Shown: one piece after another, positions 8,709 to 18,202 of the stretch
Position numbering within the stretch: the stretch's first letter is position 1
Layout of the letters: every line of letters starts with the position of its first letter
NCBI RefSeq assembly: GCF_900114715.1
Contig: NZ_FOTY01000009.1
Span: forward strand, 33,360-97,359
Reading direction: 5' to 3'
From: Salibacterium qingdaonense
GTDB taxonomy: Bacteria > Bacillota > Bacilli > Bacillales > Marinococcaceae
Length of the DNA: 64,000 bases
Notes under the pieces: model-generated
Databases searched by the model: none
Seen by the model: only the letters and a program-made list of their open reading frames with translations
Told to the model about the DNA's origin: nothing
Made by a program: the position numbers and the translations under genes

Positions 8709-9728
8709 ATGCCCGAAACAAATGAAAAAATTCTATTGGCAGAACGCCCGGAAGGTATGCCTTCCCACGAAACCTTTAACTATCAGGAAGAACCCATCGA
8801 ACAACCGCAGGACGGCCAGGTTCTTGTGAAGACGATATACTTATCGGTCGACCCTTACATGCGCGGCCGGATGAGCAGTGCAAAATCATACGTTGAACCG
8901 TTTGGAGTCAATGAAGTTATTAACGGCAGTGTTGCCGGCGAAGTGGTGGAATCCAAGTCCAGCTTGTTTGAACCAGGAGACAAGGTCATGGGAATGCTCG
9001 CCTGGAAACGGTACAATACAATCGAAGATGCCGCAGTCCGCAAAATTGACGACACTATTGCCCCGTTGTCCGCCTATTTAGGAATTCTTGGTATTACAGG
9101 ACTCACCGCTTATTTCGGCATGCTCGATATCGGAAAGCCGGCCGCCGGGGAAACAGTGGTTATCTCCGGAGCAGCCGGCGCGGTCGGCATGGCGGCCGGA
9201 CAGATTGCAAAGCTGCGCGGTGCCCGCGTTGTCGGTATTGCCGGCACAAATAAGAAGACAGAGTATCTGAAGAATGAACTCGGTTTTGATGAGACGGTTA
9301 ATTACAATCAAGTGTCTGATCTGACAGCTGCTCTGGCAGAGGCCTGCCCGAAAGGCGTTGACGTCTACTTTGACAACGTCGGAGGTCCGGTGTCGGATGC
9401 TGTGATGTCCCAGCTGAACGATTTCTCCCGGATTCCGGTCTGCGGCGCGATTTCTTCCTACAACAAAACAGAAGCCGACGTCGGCCCGAGAGTGCAGCCG
9501 ATTCTTGTGAAGAGCCGGGCCTTGATTCAGGGTTTTATTGTCGGTGATTACGCTTCCCGTTTTCAGGAAGGAAGCGAGAAACTGGCTGCGTGGCTTTCGG
9601 AAGGAAAACTGACGTATGAAGAAACCATTGTAGAAGGATTTGAGAATGTACCGGATGCATTTCTCGGTTTATTCACCGGTGAAAATCTCGGCAAGCAGCT
9701 CGTGAAAGTCAGTGAGCCTTCGAAGTAA
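8709..9728 (+). CDS. yfmJ: NADP-dependent medium-chain oxidoreductase, YfmJ-like
   Basis: A zinc-free MDR-family enzyme of 339 residues, the length of B. subtilis YfmJ and of leukotriene B4 12-hydroxydehydrogenase-type enone reductases. The Rossmann motif ISGAAGAVG and the loop VDVYFDNVGG are present, and VDPYMRGRM is the family N-terminal signature. These enzymes reduce the C=C bond of alpha,beta-unsaturated carbonyls with NADPH. I chose ATG 8709 because AAAGGGA lies 11 bases upstream. The frame continues back to 8637 without a ribosome site. It is followed after 21 bases by an aldo/keto reductase, so the two may form a carbonyl-detoxification pair (inference). Confidence 0.85.
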   Translation: MPETNEKILLAERPEGMPSHETFNYQEEPIEQPQDGQVLVKTIYLSVDPYMRGRMSSAKSYVEPFGVNEVINGSVAGEVVESKSSLFEPGDKVMGMLAWKRYNTIEDAAVRKIDDTIAPLSAYLGILGITGLTAYFGMLDIGKPAAGETVVISGAAGAVGMAAGQIAKLRGARVVGIAGTNKKTEYLKNELGFDETVNYNQVSDLTAALAEACPKGVDVYFDNVGGPVSDAVMSQLNDFSRIPVCGAISSYNKTEADVGPRVQPILVKSRALIQGFIVGDYASRFQEGSEKLAAWLSEGKLTYEETIVEGFENVPDAFLGLFTGENLGKQLVKVSEPSK

Positions 9729-9749
9729 ACAGGGAAAGGATGATTTAGA

Positions 9750-10691
9750 ATGAAAAAAGAAACAACACTCGGCCGCTCCGATGTTACGGTTCATCCCATT
9801 GGAGTCGGCACGAACGCAGTAGGCGGCCACAACATTTATCCGAACCTGGATGAAGAGCAGGGCAAAAAGGTTGTCCACGATGCTCTTGATTATGGGATGA
9901 ACTTTCTTGATACAGCGTATGCTTACGGAATGGGCCGTTCTGAGGAACTTATCGGTGATGTAATAAAAGAACGCGGAAACCGCCGTGAAGCAGCCATTGC
10001 GACGAAAGCGGCCCACTCTTTTAAAGACGGAGAGATGGTTTTCAACAATCATCCTGATTTTCTGAAGCAGGCGGTGGAAGACAGCCTGAAGCGTATGCAG
10101 ACGGATTATGTGGATCTCTTTTACATTCACTTTCCAGATGAAGACACGCCGAAAGCCGAAGCTGTCGGTGCATTGCAACGGTTACGGGAAGAAGGCAAAA
10201 TCCGTTCCATCGGTGTGTCCAATTTCTCTGTTGATCAGCTGAAAGATGCGGACCAGGATGGACATGTGGATGTTATCCAATCAGAATACAATCTGTTTAA
10301 GCGGGGCGCGGAACAGGATATGCTGCCGCTGGTGCAGGAACGAGGCATCACGTTTATTCCGTACTTCCCGCTCGCTTCCGGTCTGCTTGCCGGGAAGTAT
10401 GATCAACATACAACGTTTGCAGCTGACGATATCCGTGCGAACAGTCCGATGTTCCAGGGAGAAACGTTCAAAGAGAACTTGGAAAAAGTAGATCAGGTAC
10501 GCCGCATTGCGGAAAATAAAGGAGCCGGCACGGCCCACGTTGTCCTTGCCTGGTATTTAACAAGAAACGCAGTGGATGCTGTGATCCCCGGCGCCAAACG
10601 GCCGGAACAGGTGGTAGATAACCTGAAAACCATCGACGTCCATCTCACAGACGAAGAAACGGCTGAGATCGACCGTATCTTCAAATCATAA
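9750..10691 (+). CDS. Aldo/keto reductase
   Basis: A 313-residue (beta/alpha)8 NADPH-dependent aldo/keto reductase. The catalytic tetrad is visible as Asp54, Tyr59 (DTAYAYG), Lys86 (ATKAA) and His127 (YIHFPD). The NADP-binding end contains IPGAKRPEQ. It is closest in style to the AKR11/IolS group. It would reduce aldehydes or ketones; the substrate is unknown. It is probably co-transcribed with the yfmJ-like gene (21-base gap, AAAGGATG site) and ends at a strong terminator. Confidence 0.88.
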   Translation: MKKETTLGRSDVTVHPIGVGTNAVGGHNIYPNLDEEQGKKVVHDALDYGMNFLDTAYAYGMGRSEELIGDVIKERGNRREAAIATKAAHSFKDGEMVFNNHPDFLKQAVEDSLKRMQTDYVDLFYIHFPDEDTPKAEAVGALQRLREEGKIRSIGVSNFSVDQLKDADQDGHVDVIQSEYNLFKRGAEQDMLPLVQERGITFIPYFPLASGLLAGKYDQHTTFAADDIRANSPMFQGETFKENLEKVDQVRRIAENKGAGTAHVVLAWYLTRNAVDAVIPGAKRPEQVVDNLKTIDVHLTDEETAEIDRIFKS

Positions 10692-10696
10692 GAAGT

Positions 10697-10733
10697 AAAT
10701 CCCGGATGCCGGCTGCGCATCCGGGATTTTTTT
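10697..10733 (+). terminator. Terminator after the aldo/keto reductase
   Basis: AATCCCGGATGC pairs with GCATCCGGGATT around CGGCTGC, followed by a run of T. Confidence 0.92.
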
Positions 10734-10790
10734 GGACGCCATGTCTGTGGATGAGAGGGGTAGAGCAGTGGTAACAGACAGAATGGCTGG

Positions 10791-10921
10791 CAAAGTGTCT
10801 GTAAAAACAGGTTATGGACCATTTTGTCTTATATTTCCTCCCGAAGTGTCCAGTAAAAAAAAGTACTGGACACTTTGCATGTCAACATGTCTGTTATTTC
10901 GGTTTTACCGACACTTTCCAC
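10791..10921. repeat. Diverged AAGTGTCCAG repeat cluster B
   Basis: Intergenic 10734-11041. A perfect 12-bp inverted pair AAGTGTCCAGTA (10844-10855) / TACTGGACACTT (10864-10875) has an 8-base loop. Single related copies AAAGTGTCTG and GACACTTTCC flank it. The core differs from the TAGTGTCCAC family by one base (A for T at the first position), so this may be a sister variant. Confidence 0.7.
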
Positions 10922-11041
10922 AGTAAAATGGTTGTAACGGTGCGCCGTGCACATGCCGGTCCGTTCATTTTTTTAACTTTCGTCTGTCATAATCTCAGGC
11001 CTCCTGGCAATAATGAAGAAAAGAGGGAGGCGATACGCACG

Positions 11042-12625
11042 ATGTATGACAAAAACAAGTATCAGCATGAAAAGAAAGAAAACCTGACGAACCGGCAGGG
11101 GCATCCGGTCACTGACAACCAGAATACGCGGACCGTAGGAAACCGGGGCCCGACAACCCTTGAAAACTATGATTTTCTCGAAAAAATCAGCCATTTTGAC
11201 CGGGAGAAAATTCCCGAGCGGATCGTGCACGCCCGTGGAGCCGGAGCGCATGGTTATTTTGAATCCTACGGCATGGTCGGAAAGGAACCGGCATCCACGT
11301 ATACACGAGCGAAAGTATTTCAGGAAAAAGGAAAGCAGACACCGGTGTTTGTCCGGTTTTCGACAGTGAACCACGGCAAGCATTCGCCGGAAACGCTGCG
11401 TGACCCGAGGGGGTTTGCGGTGAAATTCTACACCGAAGACGGAATATGGGATCTTGTCGGTAACAACTTGAAGATTTTTTTCATCCGGGATCCCATCAAG
11501 TTTCCTGATTTCGTCCACGCGTTTCAGCCGGATCCGGCGACGAACATTCAGGACGGGGAGCGGATCTTTGACTTTATCTCGCAATCGCCGGAAGCGATGC
11601 ATATGATTACGTTTCTATTTTCGCCGTGGGGCATTCCGGCGGGGTATAGACATATGCAGGGGTCGGGTGTGAATACGTACAAATGGGTGAATGAAGATGG
11701 AGAATCCGTATTGGTGAAGTATCACTGGGAGCCAAAGCAGGGCATCAAGAATCTGACCCAGGACGAAGCGGACCATATTCAGGGAAAAAATTTCAATCAT
11801 GCGACCCAGGATTTGTTTGAAGCGATTGATGAGGGCGACTATCCGGAATGGGAATTGTACGTGCAGATTATGAGTGATGAGGAACACGCGGAACTGGATT
11901 TTGACCCGCTTGATCCGACGAAACTGTGGTATAAAGATAAGTTTCCGTGGCTGCCGGTCGGTAAAATGGTACTGAACAAGAATCCGGACAACTATTTTGC
12001 AGAAGTGGAACAGGCGGCTTTTGGTACCGGCGTACTGGTGGACGGCCTTGATTTTTCCGATGACAAGCTCCTGCAGGGGCGCACGTTTTCCTATTCCGAC
12101 ACGCAGCGCTACCGTGTCGGCACCAATTACCTGCAGCTTCCTATTAATAAACCTGACAAGGAAACTGTTACAAACCAGCAGAAAGGACAGATGGATTACC
12201 GGACTGATTATGCCGGCCCCCGCAACCCGCATATTAACTATGAACCATCGTTCATCGAAGGGTTGAAGGAACAGCATAATCCGGGAACGGAACATGAGCC
12301 TTATGTATCGGGGCGTCTGAAACGTGAATCGATCAAGCGTACGAACAACTTCGGCCAGGCCGGTGAAACATACCGCCGTCTCAGTGACTGGGAACGAAAT
12401 GATCTGATCAACAACCTGGTCAACACGTTAAAAACCTGTCACACCGGAATTCAGGAACAAATGATTTCCCTGTTTCATGAATGTGACGAAGAGTACGGCA
12501 AAAGGGTGGCTGAAGGGTTGAAGATGGCGGATGAAAATGGAAGCAGCGGTCCGATTGCGACCGATGGCAGTGAAGAAGCTGTGATGGAAGCGGAAAAAAC
12601 TGGACATGTGTCGGATCCGTATTAA
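11042..12625 (+). CDS. Monofunctional heme catalase
   Basis: A 527-residue catalase that splits hydrogen peroxide in the cytosol. The distal His63 lies in [11 protein letters not shown]. Conserved [24 protein letters not shown] and the heme-tyrosine region near RYRVG are all present. It is longer than KatA-type small-subunit catalases (about 485) because of a C-terminal acidic extension of roughly 35 residues without a flavodoxin-like domain. Start ATG 11042 is chosen for the GAGGGAGG about 11 bases upstream; the frame is open back to 10814 through the repeat region, which I treat as non-coding. Confidence 0.93.
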   Translation: MYDKNKYQHEKKENLTNRQGHPVTDNQNTRTVGNRGPTTLENYDFLEKISHFDREKIPERIVHARGAGAHGYFESYGMVGKEPASTYTRAKVFQEKGKQTPVFVRFSTVNHGKHSPETLRDPRGFAVKFYTEDGIWDLVGNNLKIFFIRDPIKFPDFVHAFQPDPATNIQDGERIFDFISQSPEAMHMITFLFSPWGIPAGYRHMQGSGVNTYKWVNEDGESVLVKYHWEPKQGIKNLTQDEADHIQGKNFNHATQDLFEAIDEGDYPEWELYVQIMSDEEHAELDFDPLDPTKLWYKDKFPWLPVGKMVLNKNPDNYFAEVEQAAFGTGVLVDGLDFSDDKLLQGRTFSYSDTQRYRVGTNYLQLPINKPDKETVTNQQKGQMDYRTDYAGPRNPHINYEPSFIEGLKEQHNPGTEHEPYVSGRLKRESIKRTNNFGQAGETYRRLSDWERNDLINNLVNTLKTCHTGIQEQMISLFHECDEEYGKRVAEGLKMADENGSSGPIATDGSEEAVMEAEKTGHVSDPY

Positions 12626-12663
12626 GAAAAGAAAGAATGGCAGAAGGGCTTTTTTCAGACCCG

Positions 12664-12852
12664 GGGACACTATCTGTTTGAAAAAAACGCATGAACGGTC
12701 GTGGAAACTGTTTTGGGAGACACTATAGTACTGGCCCGGGAGTTTAGTGTCCCCGGGCACTCCTATTAAGCCACTAATGATTGATTTCAGCAGCTTAGTG
12801 TCCACGGAATGATGTTCTGTGGACACTAACGCCTGATCTCAAGCTGTTAGTG
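12664..12852. repeat. TAGTGTCCAC repeat cluster C
   Basis: Between catalase and the ZIP gene. TTAGTGTCCAC (12795-12805) and GTGGACACTAA (12819-12829) form a perfect 11-bp inverted pair with a 13-base loop. Variants GGGGACACTA, GAGACACTA, TTAGTGTCCCC and TTAGTGGATAC surround it. Confidence 0.85.
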
Positions 12853-12894
12853 GATACAGCCAAAACGCTGCTGCAAAAGGCTGTTTCAATCTGT

Positions 12895-12945
12895 ACAAAA
12901 ACGAAGCTCCCGCCTATCCTGATCAATAGACGGGAGCTTCGTTTG
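12895..12945 (-). terminator. Bidirectional terminator between catalase and ZIP gene
   Basis: AAACGAAGCTCCCG pairs perfectly with CGGGAGCTTCGTTT, loop of about 19 bases; it sits 28 bases beyond the ZIP stop. Confidence 0.8.
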
Positions 12946-12972
12946 TACCCGGGTTCTTTTGATTATCCTGCC

Positions 12973-13779
12973 TCACCCAAGTGCGACATCCAGTGTCATC
13001 ATGACAGCAAACCCGATCATGAGACAGATGGAGGAGAGCTGGACGTACCCGCGTTCCTGGGATCCCGGGATGATTTCTTTGGCGACGACAAAAATCATGG
13101 CACCAGCCGCGAAACTCAAGGCATAAGGCAGAACAGGTTCAATCATAATAATGGCAAAAGCTCCGATCACAGCCGAAATTGGTTCGACCATACCGGAAAA
13201 CTGTCCGTACATAAAGCTTTTTCTCCTCGACATCCCTTCCCGCTGAAGCGGCATGGATACGGCGAGCCCCTCCGGGAAATTCTGAATCCCAATGCCGAGG
13301 GCGAGCGCGACGGCCCCGCCGATGGACGCTGTGGTTATATCACCGGCAAGAGCCCCGAAAGCAACACCAACCGCCAGTCCTTCCGGTATATTGTGAAGCG
13401 TTACGGAAAAGACGAGCAGGGCGGTCCGGTGTTTGGCCTTCGTGTCTTTGATTTCCGTGAAATACCGTTCATCACGGAGCATCGGCAGCATTCTGTCAAC
13501 GAGAAGCAGCAGGGCGCCGCCAAGCAAAAAGCCGATGACGGCCGGAATGTAGCCGGGAACACCACTTTCTTCCGCTCGTTCAATAGCCGGAGACAGAAGG
13601 GACCAGAAACTGGCTGCGATCATGACTCCGCCGGCGAATCCAAGCATGCCGTCCATCACACGGTAATTCGCCCCTTTGGAAAAAAAGACAGCTGACGCAC
13701 CGAGAGCTGTCATGAACCACGTAAATAAACCAGCCAGCAGCGCCTGCATAACTGGATGCAGCGATAGAAAGTATTCCAT
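12973..13779 (-). CDS. ZIP-family divalent metal transporter
   Basis: A 268-residue membrane protein with eight predicted helices. HNIPEG in TM4 and QNFPEG in TM5 form the metal-binding centre of ZIP transporters of the GufA/ZupT type, which import zinc or other divalent metals. ATG 13779 is chosen because AAGGGAGTGGAG lies just upstream. The GTG at 13791 directly abuts that ribosome site and is unlikely. It is divergent from the siderophore operon, whose Fur boxes lie about 145-180 bases away, so shared metal control is possible but not shown. Confidence 0.88.
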   Translation of the reverse strand: MEYFLSLHPVMQALLAGLFTWFMTALGASAVFFSKGANYRVMDGMLGFAGGVMIAASFWSLLSPAIERAEESGVPGYIPAVIGFLLGGALLLLVDRMLPMLRDERYFTEIKDTKAKHRTALLVFSVTLHNIPEGLAVGVAFGALAGDITTASIGGAVALALGIGIQNFPEGLAVSMPLQREGMSRRKSFMYGQFSGMVEPISAVIGAFAIIMIEPVLPYALSFAAGAMIFVVAKEIIPGSQERGYVQLSSICLMIGFAVMMTLDVALG

Positions 13780-13895
13780 TTTTTTCTCCACTCCCTTAAT
13801 GTTGATCTATTCATATTTTTTTGCCTTAGGTAAACTTTTACATTCATGCTACTCCTCCCTGTCGAACCCTGTCAAACAAAATACGTTAGATAATA

Positions 13896-13960
13896 TTGAC
13901 AAACACATCAAAACTGGTAGAATGATAATCGTTATCAGTTAAGTTGATAATGATTATCAT
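13896..13960 (+). promoter_or_regulatory. Sigma-A promoter with tandem Fur boxes
   Basis: TTGACA (13896-13901), 16-base spacer, TAGAAT (13918-13923). Overlapping and downstream are TGATAATCGTTATCA (13923-13937) and TTGATAATGATTATCAT (13944-13960), two near-perfect Fur boxes. Iron repression of the yclNOPQ-type operon follows from this layout. Confidence 0.9.
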
Positions 13961-14022
13961 TTTTAAATTGTGCGCGCAGGTATAAATGATCACTTGAAAA
14001 GAAGAGAGAGTATGGGACAACT

Positions 14023-14976
14023 ATGAAAAAAAGATATTTGGCAGCAGCACTGCTGGTACTGTCCTTTGCCTCGGTCTTTATCGGTGTCACACCGATATCG
14101 CCGCTGGACCTGTTTGATTTAACAGAAGACCAGGCCCACACCCTCGCAGTCAGTCGTCTGCCGAGGCTGGCAAGCATATTGATCGCAGGGATGAGCATGA
14201 GTATCTGCGGTATGATCATGCAGCAGTTAAGCAGAAACAAATTTGTATCACCTACGACGGCGGGAACGATGGATTCCGCCAGGCTCGGTATTCTCGTTTC
14301 CCTGATGATTTTCAGCAATGCGTCACCACTTGAAAAAGCAGCAATATCTTTTGCCTTTGCGCTGGCAGGGACGTTTGTATTTATGAAAATTCTCGAACGG
14401 ATCAAATTCAGAGATACCGTGTTTATACCGCTGGTCGGGTTGATGTTTGGGAACATTATTGGTTCTGTAACCACTTTTTTTGCATACAAAAACAATATTA
14501 TTCAGAGCATGTCGTCGTGGCTGCACGGGGATTTTTCAATGATTATCAGCGGCCAGTATGAATTGATATATGTCAGTCTCCCCGCTCTTATCCTGGCGTA
14601 TGCTTTTGCCAACAAATTCACGGTCGCGGGGATGGGGGAAGACTTTTCCACCAACCTCGGTCTTGATTACCAGAAAGTAGTCAACATCGGTTTAATCGTC
14701 GTGGCGGCTGTTACTTCTGTTGTTGTCCTGACCGCAGGTATGATTCCGTTTCTCGGCCTCGTGATCCCAAACATAGTAAGCATCTTCCAGGGGGACAATC
14801 TACGGAAAAACCTTCCACATACAGCGCTTCTCGGTGCCGTATTCGTATTGTTCTGTGACATACTCGGCCGGGTTATCATTTTTCCATACGAATTATCAAT
14901 CGGTCTGACCGTCGGGGTGATCGGAAGCGGCATCTTTATTTATTTGTTGTTGAGGAGAAAAGCATATGAGTCATAA
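14023..14976 (+). CDS. yclN: Siderophore ABC transporter permease, YclN-like
   Basis: A 317-residue FecCD-family permease with about nine helices. Gene order permease-permease-ATPase-binding protein and the protein lengths match B. subtilis yclNOPQ, the petrobactin importer. PFLGLVIPNIVS is the FecCD-type coupling region facing the ATPase. Its last bases overlap the next permease by 11. Substrate by homology: a catecholate/citrate siderophore such as petrobactin. Confidence 0.88.
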   Translation: MKKRYLAAALLVLSFASVFIGVTPISPLDLFDLTEDQAHTLAVSRLPRLASILIAGMSMSICGMIMQQLSRNKFVSPTTAGTMDSARLGILVSLMIFSNASPLEKAAISFAFALAGTFVFMKILERIKFRDTVFIPLVGLMFGNIIGSVTTFFAYKNNIIQSMSSWLHGDFSMIISGQYELIYVSLPALILAYAFANKFTVAGMGEDFSTNLGLDYQKVVNIGLIVVAAVTSVVVLTAGMIPFLGLVIPNIVSIFQGDNLRKNLPHTALLGAVFVLFCDILGRVIIFPYELSIGLTVGVIGSGIFIYLLLRRKAYES

Positions 14977-15916
14977 GGCCAAAATATTCGTGCTGGCCGT
15001 GCTTGCTGCAGTTTCCCTGGCGTTGTTCATGTTCCAGGGGGTGGAAGGAAACTGGAGTTATGTGCTGGAAAGCCGTGGCAAAAAGGTACTGGCCATCAGC
15101 TTGACAGGGGCAGCCATCGCATTTTCAACGATTATTTTTCAGACGCTTACGAACAACCGCATTTTAACACCGAGCATTATCGGGATGGATTCCCTTTACA
15201 TGCTGACGCAGACGGCCATTATCTTCTTCTATGGATCCGATACACTGACCATTGCGAACAAACAGCTGAACTTTTTCCTTTCGGTTGGTTTAATGATGGT
15301 ATTTGCCGTGCTTTTGTATAAATTCCTGTTCCGGGGAGAAGGACGCAATATTTATTTTCTTCTTTTAGTCGGACTGGTCTTTGGCACCTTTTTTGAAAGC
15401 ATTTCTTCCTTCATGCAGATGCTCATTGACCCGAATGAATTTCTGATTGTACAGGACCGGATGTTTGCCAGTTTTAACAACGTGCAGACCGAACTGCTGT
15501 TGATATCGTGCGTGGGGATGGTTCTGGTGTTTCTTTATTTTCTGCCGGCTGCGAAATATCTTGATGTTCTGGCTCTTGGCAAAGAACATGCCATTAACCT
15601 CGGGGTGAATTACAAGAGCGTAGTAAAACGGCTCCTTCTCGTTGTTGTTGTACTGATATCCATTGCTACAGCGCTTGTCGGGCCGATTACCTTTCTTGGA
15701 CTGCTCGTTGCAAACGTTGCCTATGAGTTTATGAAAACGTACCGGCATAAACCGTTGATAATAGCAGCCATTCTGATAAGCATTATCGCGCTCGTGGCCG
15801 GGCAGATGCTGGTGGAGCGGGTTTTCGCCTTTTCCACAACGTTAAGTGTCATTGTTAATTTTACCGGCGGTGTCTACTTTATATACCTTCTGTTAAAGGA
15901 GAATAGAAAATGGTAA
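14966..15916 (+). CDS. yclO: Siderophore ABC transporter permease, YclO-like
   Basis: The second FecCD-family permease, 316 residues, heterodimer partner of the preceding protein. It starts inside the 3' end of the first permease gene. TFLGLLVANVAYEF is the equivalent coupling region. Its end overlaps the ATPase start by 7 bases, so the three cytoplasmic-membrane components are tightly coupled. Confidence 0.88.
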   Translation: MSHKAKIFVLAVLAAVSLALFMFQGVEGNWSYVLESRGKKVLAISLTGAAIAFSTIIFQTLTNNRILTPSIIGMDSLYMLTQTAIIFFYGSDTLTIANKQLNFFLSVGLMMVFAVLLYKFLFRGEGRNIYFLLLVGLVFGTFFESISSFMQMLIDPNEFLIVQDRMFASFNNVQTELLLISCVGMVLVFLYFLPAAKYLDVLALGKEHAINLGVNYKSVVKRLLLVVVVLISIATALVGPITFLGLLVANVAYEFMKTYRHKPLIIAAILISIIALVAGQMLVERVFAFSTTLSVIVNFTGGVYFIYLLLKENRKW

Positions 15917-16665
15917 ACGTGAAGAATTTATTCAAAACATACGGAAACCAGACCGTGGTAAGCGACGTGTCCGCAGAGATTGAGCCTGGTAAGATTACTA
16001 CATTTATCGGGCCGAACGGAGCCGGCAAAAGTACCCTGATGTCCATGGTGAGCCGGTTGATTGAAAGGGACAGTGGAGACGTGCTGCTGGATCAAAGAGA
16101 TGTTTCCGGGACGCCGTCGAGAGAGCTTGCCAAGCAGATTGCCATCCTGAAACAATCCAATGAAATGAATGTCCGGCTGACGGTGGAGGAACTTGTCACG
16201 TTCGGCCGTTTCCCCTACTCACAGGGGAGACTTACTTCCGAAGACCGGCGTTATGTGAAAGAAGCCATCACGTATATGGAACTGGATGAAATGAAGGACA
16301 AATTTCTGGATCAGCTGAGCGGCGGCCAGCGTCAGCGCGCCTTCATCGCTATGGTTATTGCGCAGGATACCGATTATATTCTGCTCGATGAGCCGTTGAA
16401 CAATCTGGATTTAAAGCACTCGGTCCAGATTATGAAAGTTCTTCGTCAATTGGTTGATGACCTCGGAAAAACCGTGGTTCTGGTCATACATGATATTAAT
16501 TTTGCATCCTGTTATTCCGACTATATCATCGCGATGAAAGATGGAGAGGTCTTCAAGGAAGGGACTACCGATGAAATCATTGATCGCGAAGTACTGCGGG
16601 ATATCTATGAGCTGGATATGACGGTTCATCATATCGATCAGCAGAAAATCTGTGTGTATTTTTAA
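15910..16665 (+). CDS. yclP: Siderophore ABC transporter ATPase, YclP-like
   Basis: A 251-residue FepC-type ATPase. Walker A GPNGAGKST (34-42), signature LSGGQRQR, Walker B YILLDEP and the switch histidine in VIHDIN are all intact. It energises the two upstream permeases. B. subtilis YclP is of nearly the same length. Confidence 0.92.
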   Translation: MVNVKNLFKTYGNQTVVSDVSAEIEPGKITTFIGPNGAGKSTLMSMVSRLIERDSGDVLLDQRDVSGTPSRELAKQIAILKQSNEMNVRLTVEELVTFGRFPYSQGRLTSEDRRYVKEAITYMELDEMKDKFLDQLSGGQRQRAFIAMVIAQDTDYILLDEPLNNLDLKHSVQIMKVLRQLVDDLGKTVVLVIHDINFASCYSDYIIAMKDGEVFKEGTTDEIIDREVLRDIYELDMTVHHIDQQKICVYF

Positions 16666-16750
16666 GTACAAAAAAGGGGGGAGACACAGGTCAACGTCAT
16701 CATAAAAGAAATCAGATTTCAGGTTTTAAAATAAAAAGGGAGGAATGAAC

Positions 16751-17782
16751 ATGTTGAAAAAATGGAATTTGATGATCGCAGGAGTGCTGCTTGCTATGGG
16801 GATGACCGCTTGCGGAACGGATAACAGTGAGGAAGCCTCCAGCGGAGAAACATCCGGTACGTCCGGTGACAGCGCCGCCGAAGAGAGTGCATCATCGGAA
16901 GGAAACGCAAGTGAAGAAGACGCAAATGGTGAAAGTACCGAAGCTGAAGAGATAACCGTTTCCCATGAACTGGGAGAAACGACCGTTCCGAAAAATCCGG
17001 AAGACGTTGTGGTGTTTGACTTCGGAAGTCTTGATACGCTGGACACTCTCGGAGTTGATGTAGCAGGATTACCTAAAGGAACGGTGCCGGGCTATTTGAG
17101 CCAGTATGACAGCTCCGAGTATGAAAACGCCGGTGGCATCAAAGAGCCGGATTTTGAAAAGATAGCGGCGATGGAACCCGGCCTCATCATCATCTCCGGA
17201 AGACAGTCCGGCGCTTATGAAGAATTGAGTGAGATTGCACCAACGATTTATATGCAGGTTGATACGCAGAATTACTGGGATTCTTTTGCTTCCAATGCGC
17301 AGACACTCGGCGAGATTTTCGGTGAATCAGACCAGGTGGATGAGAAACTGGCTTCCATCGAAGATAAAGTAGAGTCCCTTGAAGAAGAAGCTTCTTCCGC
17401 TGACGGTGAAGCCCTTGTCGCGCTTGCCAACAACGGGGAACTGAGTGCTTATGGTGCGGGCTCCCGGTTTGGTGTCATCCACGATGAATTCGGGTTTGCC
17501 CAGGTGGATGAAAACATAGAGACTTCCACGCACGGACAGAGTGTGTCGTTTGAATACGTGAAAGAAAAGAATCCGGAGTATTTGTTCGTCATTGACCGGA
17601 CAGCTGTGGTAGGCGGAGATGTGTCTGCTGAAGAAGTGATTGAAAATGAACTCACCGAACAGACGAAAGCCTATAAGAATGACAATATCGTCTACCTGAA
17701 TCCGGAGTACTGGTACATTTCCGGTGGCGGTTTGCAATCTGTGCCCGCCATGGTGGAACAGGCATCAGCTGCTCTCGAATAG
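16751..17782 (+). CDS. yclQ: Siderophore-binding lipoprotein, YclQ-like
   Basis: The substrate-binding component (343 residues) of the siderophore importer, anchored outside the membrane. The lipobox GMTAC places the lipid-modified Cys21 after a basic, hydrophobic signal. A strongly acidic Ser/Glu/Gly linker (about 25-65) precedes the FepB/FhuD-type domain. ATG 16751 is preferred over 16745 because GGGAGG ends 7 bases before it. The acidic linker is common in halophilic Bacillaceae lipoproteins. It is last in the operon and followed by a strong terminator. Confidence 0.88.
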   Translation: MLKKWNLMIAGVLLAMGMTACGTDNSEEASSGETSGTSGDSAAEESASSEGNASEEDANGESTEAEEITVSHELGETTVPKNPEDVVVFDFGSLDTLDTLGVDVAGLPKGTVPGYLSQYDSSEYENAGGIKEPDFEKIAAMEPGLIIISGRQSGAYEELSEIAPTIYMQVDTQNYWDSFASNAQTLGEIFGESDQVDEKLASIEDKVESLEEEASSADGEALVALANNGELSAYGAGSRFGVIHDEFGFAQVDENIETSTHGQSVSFEYVKEKNPEYLFVIDRTAVVGGDVSAEEVIENELTEQTKAYKNDNIVYLNPEYWYISGGGLQSVPAMVEQASAALE

Positions 17783-17812
17783 AATGTAACAGGAAAGAGA
17801 CTGGGTAAAACC

Positions 17813-17857
17813 AAAAATACCGAACGATTTCTCAGTGAATCGTTCGGTATTTTTTTG
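17813..17857 (+). terminator. Terminator of the siderophore operon
   Basis: TACCGAACGATT / AATCGTTCGGTA stem with 8-base loop, then a T run. It is preceded by GAGACTGGGTAAAACC, which resembles the end of the composite repeat elements. Confidence 0.9.
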
Positions 17858-17952
17858 TTCTGCATCCTGCCATCGCTGTGTTGACAATCTTTATAGGAGC
17901 TCTTTTTCATTTGGGATCTGCAGCAGGGCTGTGGCTGATCCGGGCTGGGGTG

Positions 17953-18150
17953 CTTCCGTGGACACTAACCCGCCCGGGAGCATACCTAGTGTCCACGGAA
18001 GTAGTGTTCGTAGACACTGTAACTCTTCTGCCGGCGGTTAGTATCTATTAATTTCCTCCAAGGGACACTACATTCCGATTTCAACGGCGCAGTGTCCACA
18101 ACATGATGCTCCGTGGACACTATCATTGAAAAATAAGGGCGTAGTGTCCA
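17953..18150. repeat. TAGTGTCCAC repeat cluster D
   Basis: The best inverted pair in the window: CTTCCGTGGACACTA (17953-17967) and TAGTGTCCACGGAAG (17987-18001), 15 bp perfect. A second pair, CAGTGTCCAC and GTGGACACTA, lies at about 18090-18121, with single copies TAGACACTG, GGGACACTA and TAGTGTCCA around them. No gene is seen here. Confidence 0.88.
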
Positions 18151-18202
18151 AGGCCTGATAGATGAAAGCGGAAAGAGCTTTTTAATTCCATCCCATAAAA
18201 AA

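Noticed and set aside
12850..13695. A 281-codon plus-strand ORF
   Set aside because: It lies opposite the ZIP transporter gene, is rich in His/Arg/Gly without family motifs, and has no ribosome site; an antisense shadow.
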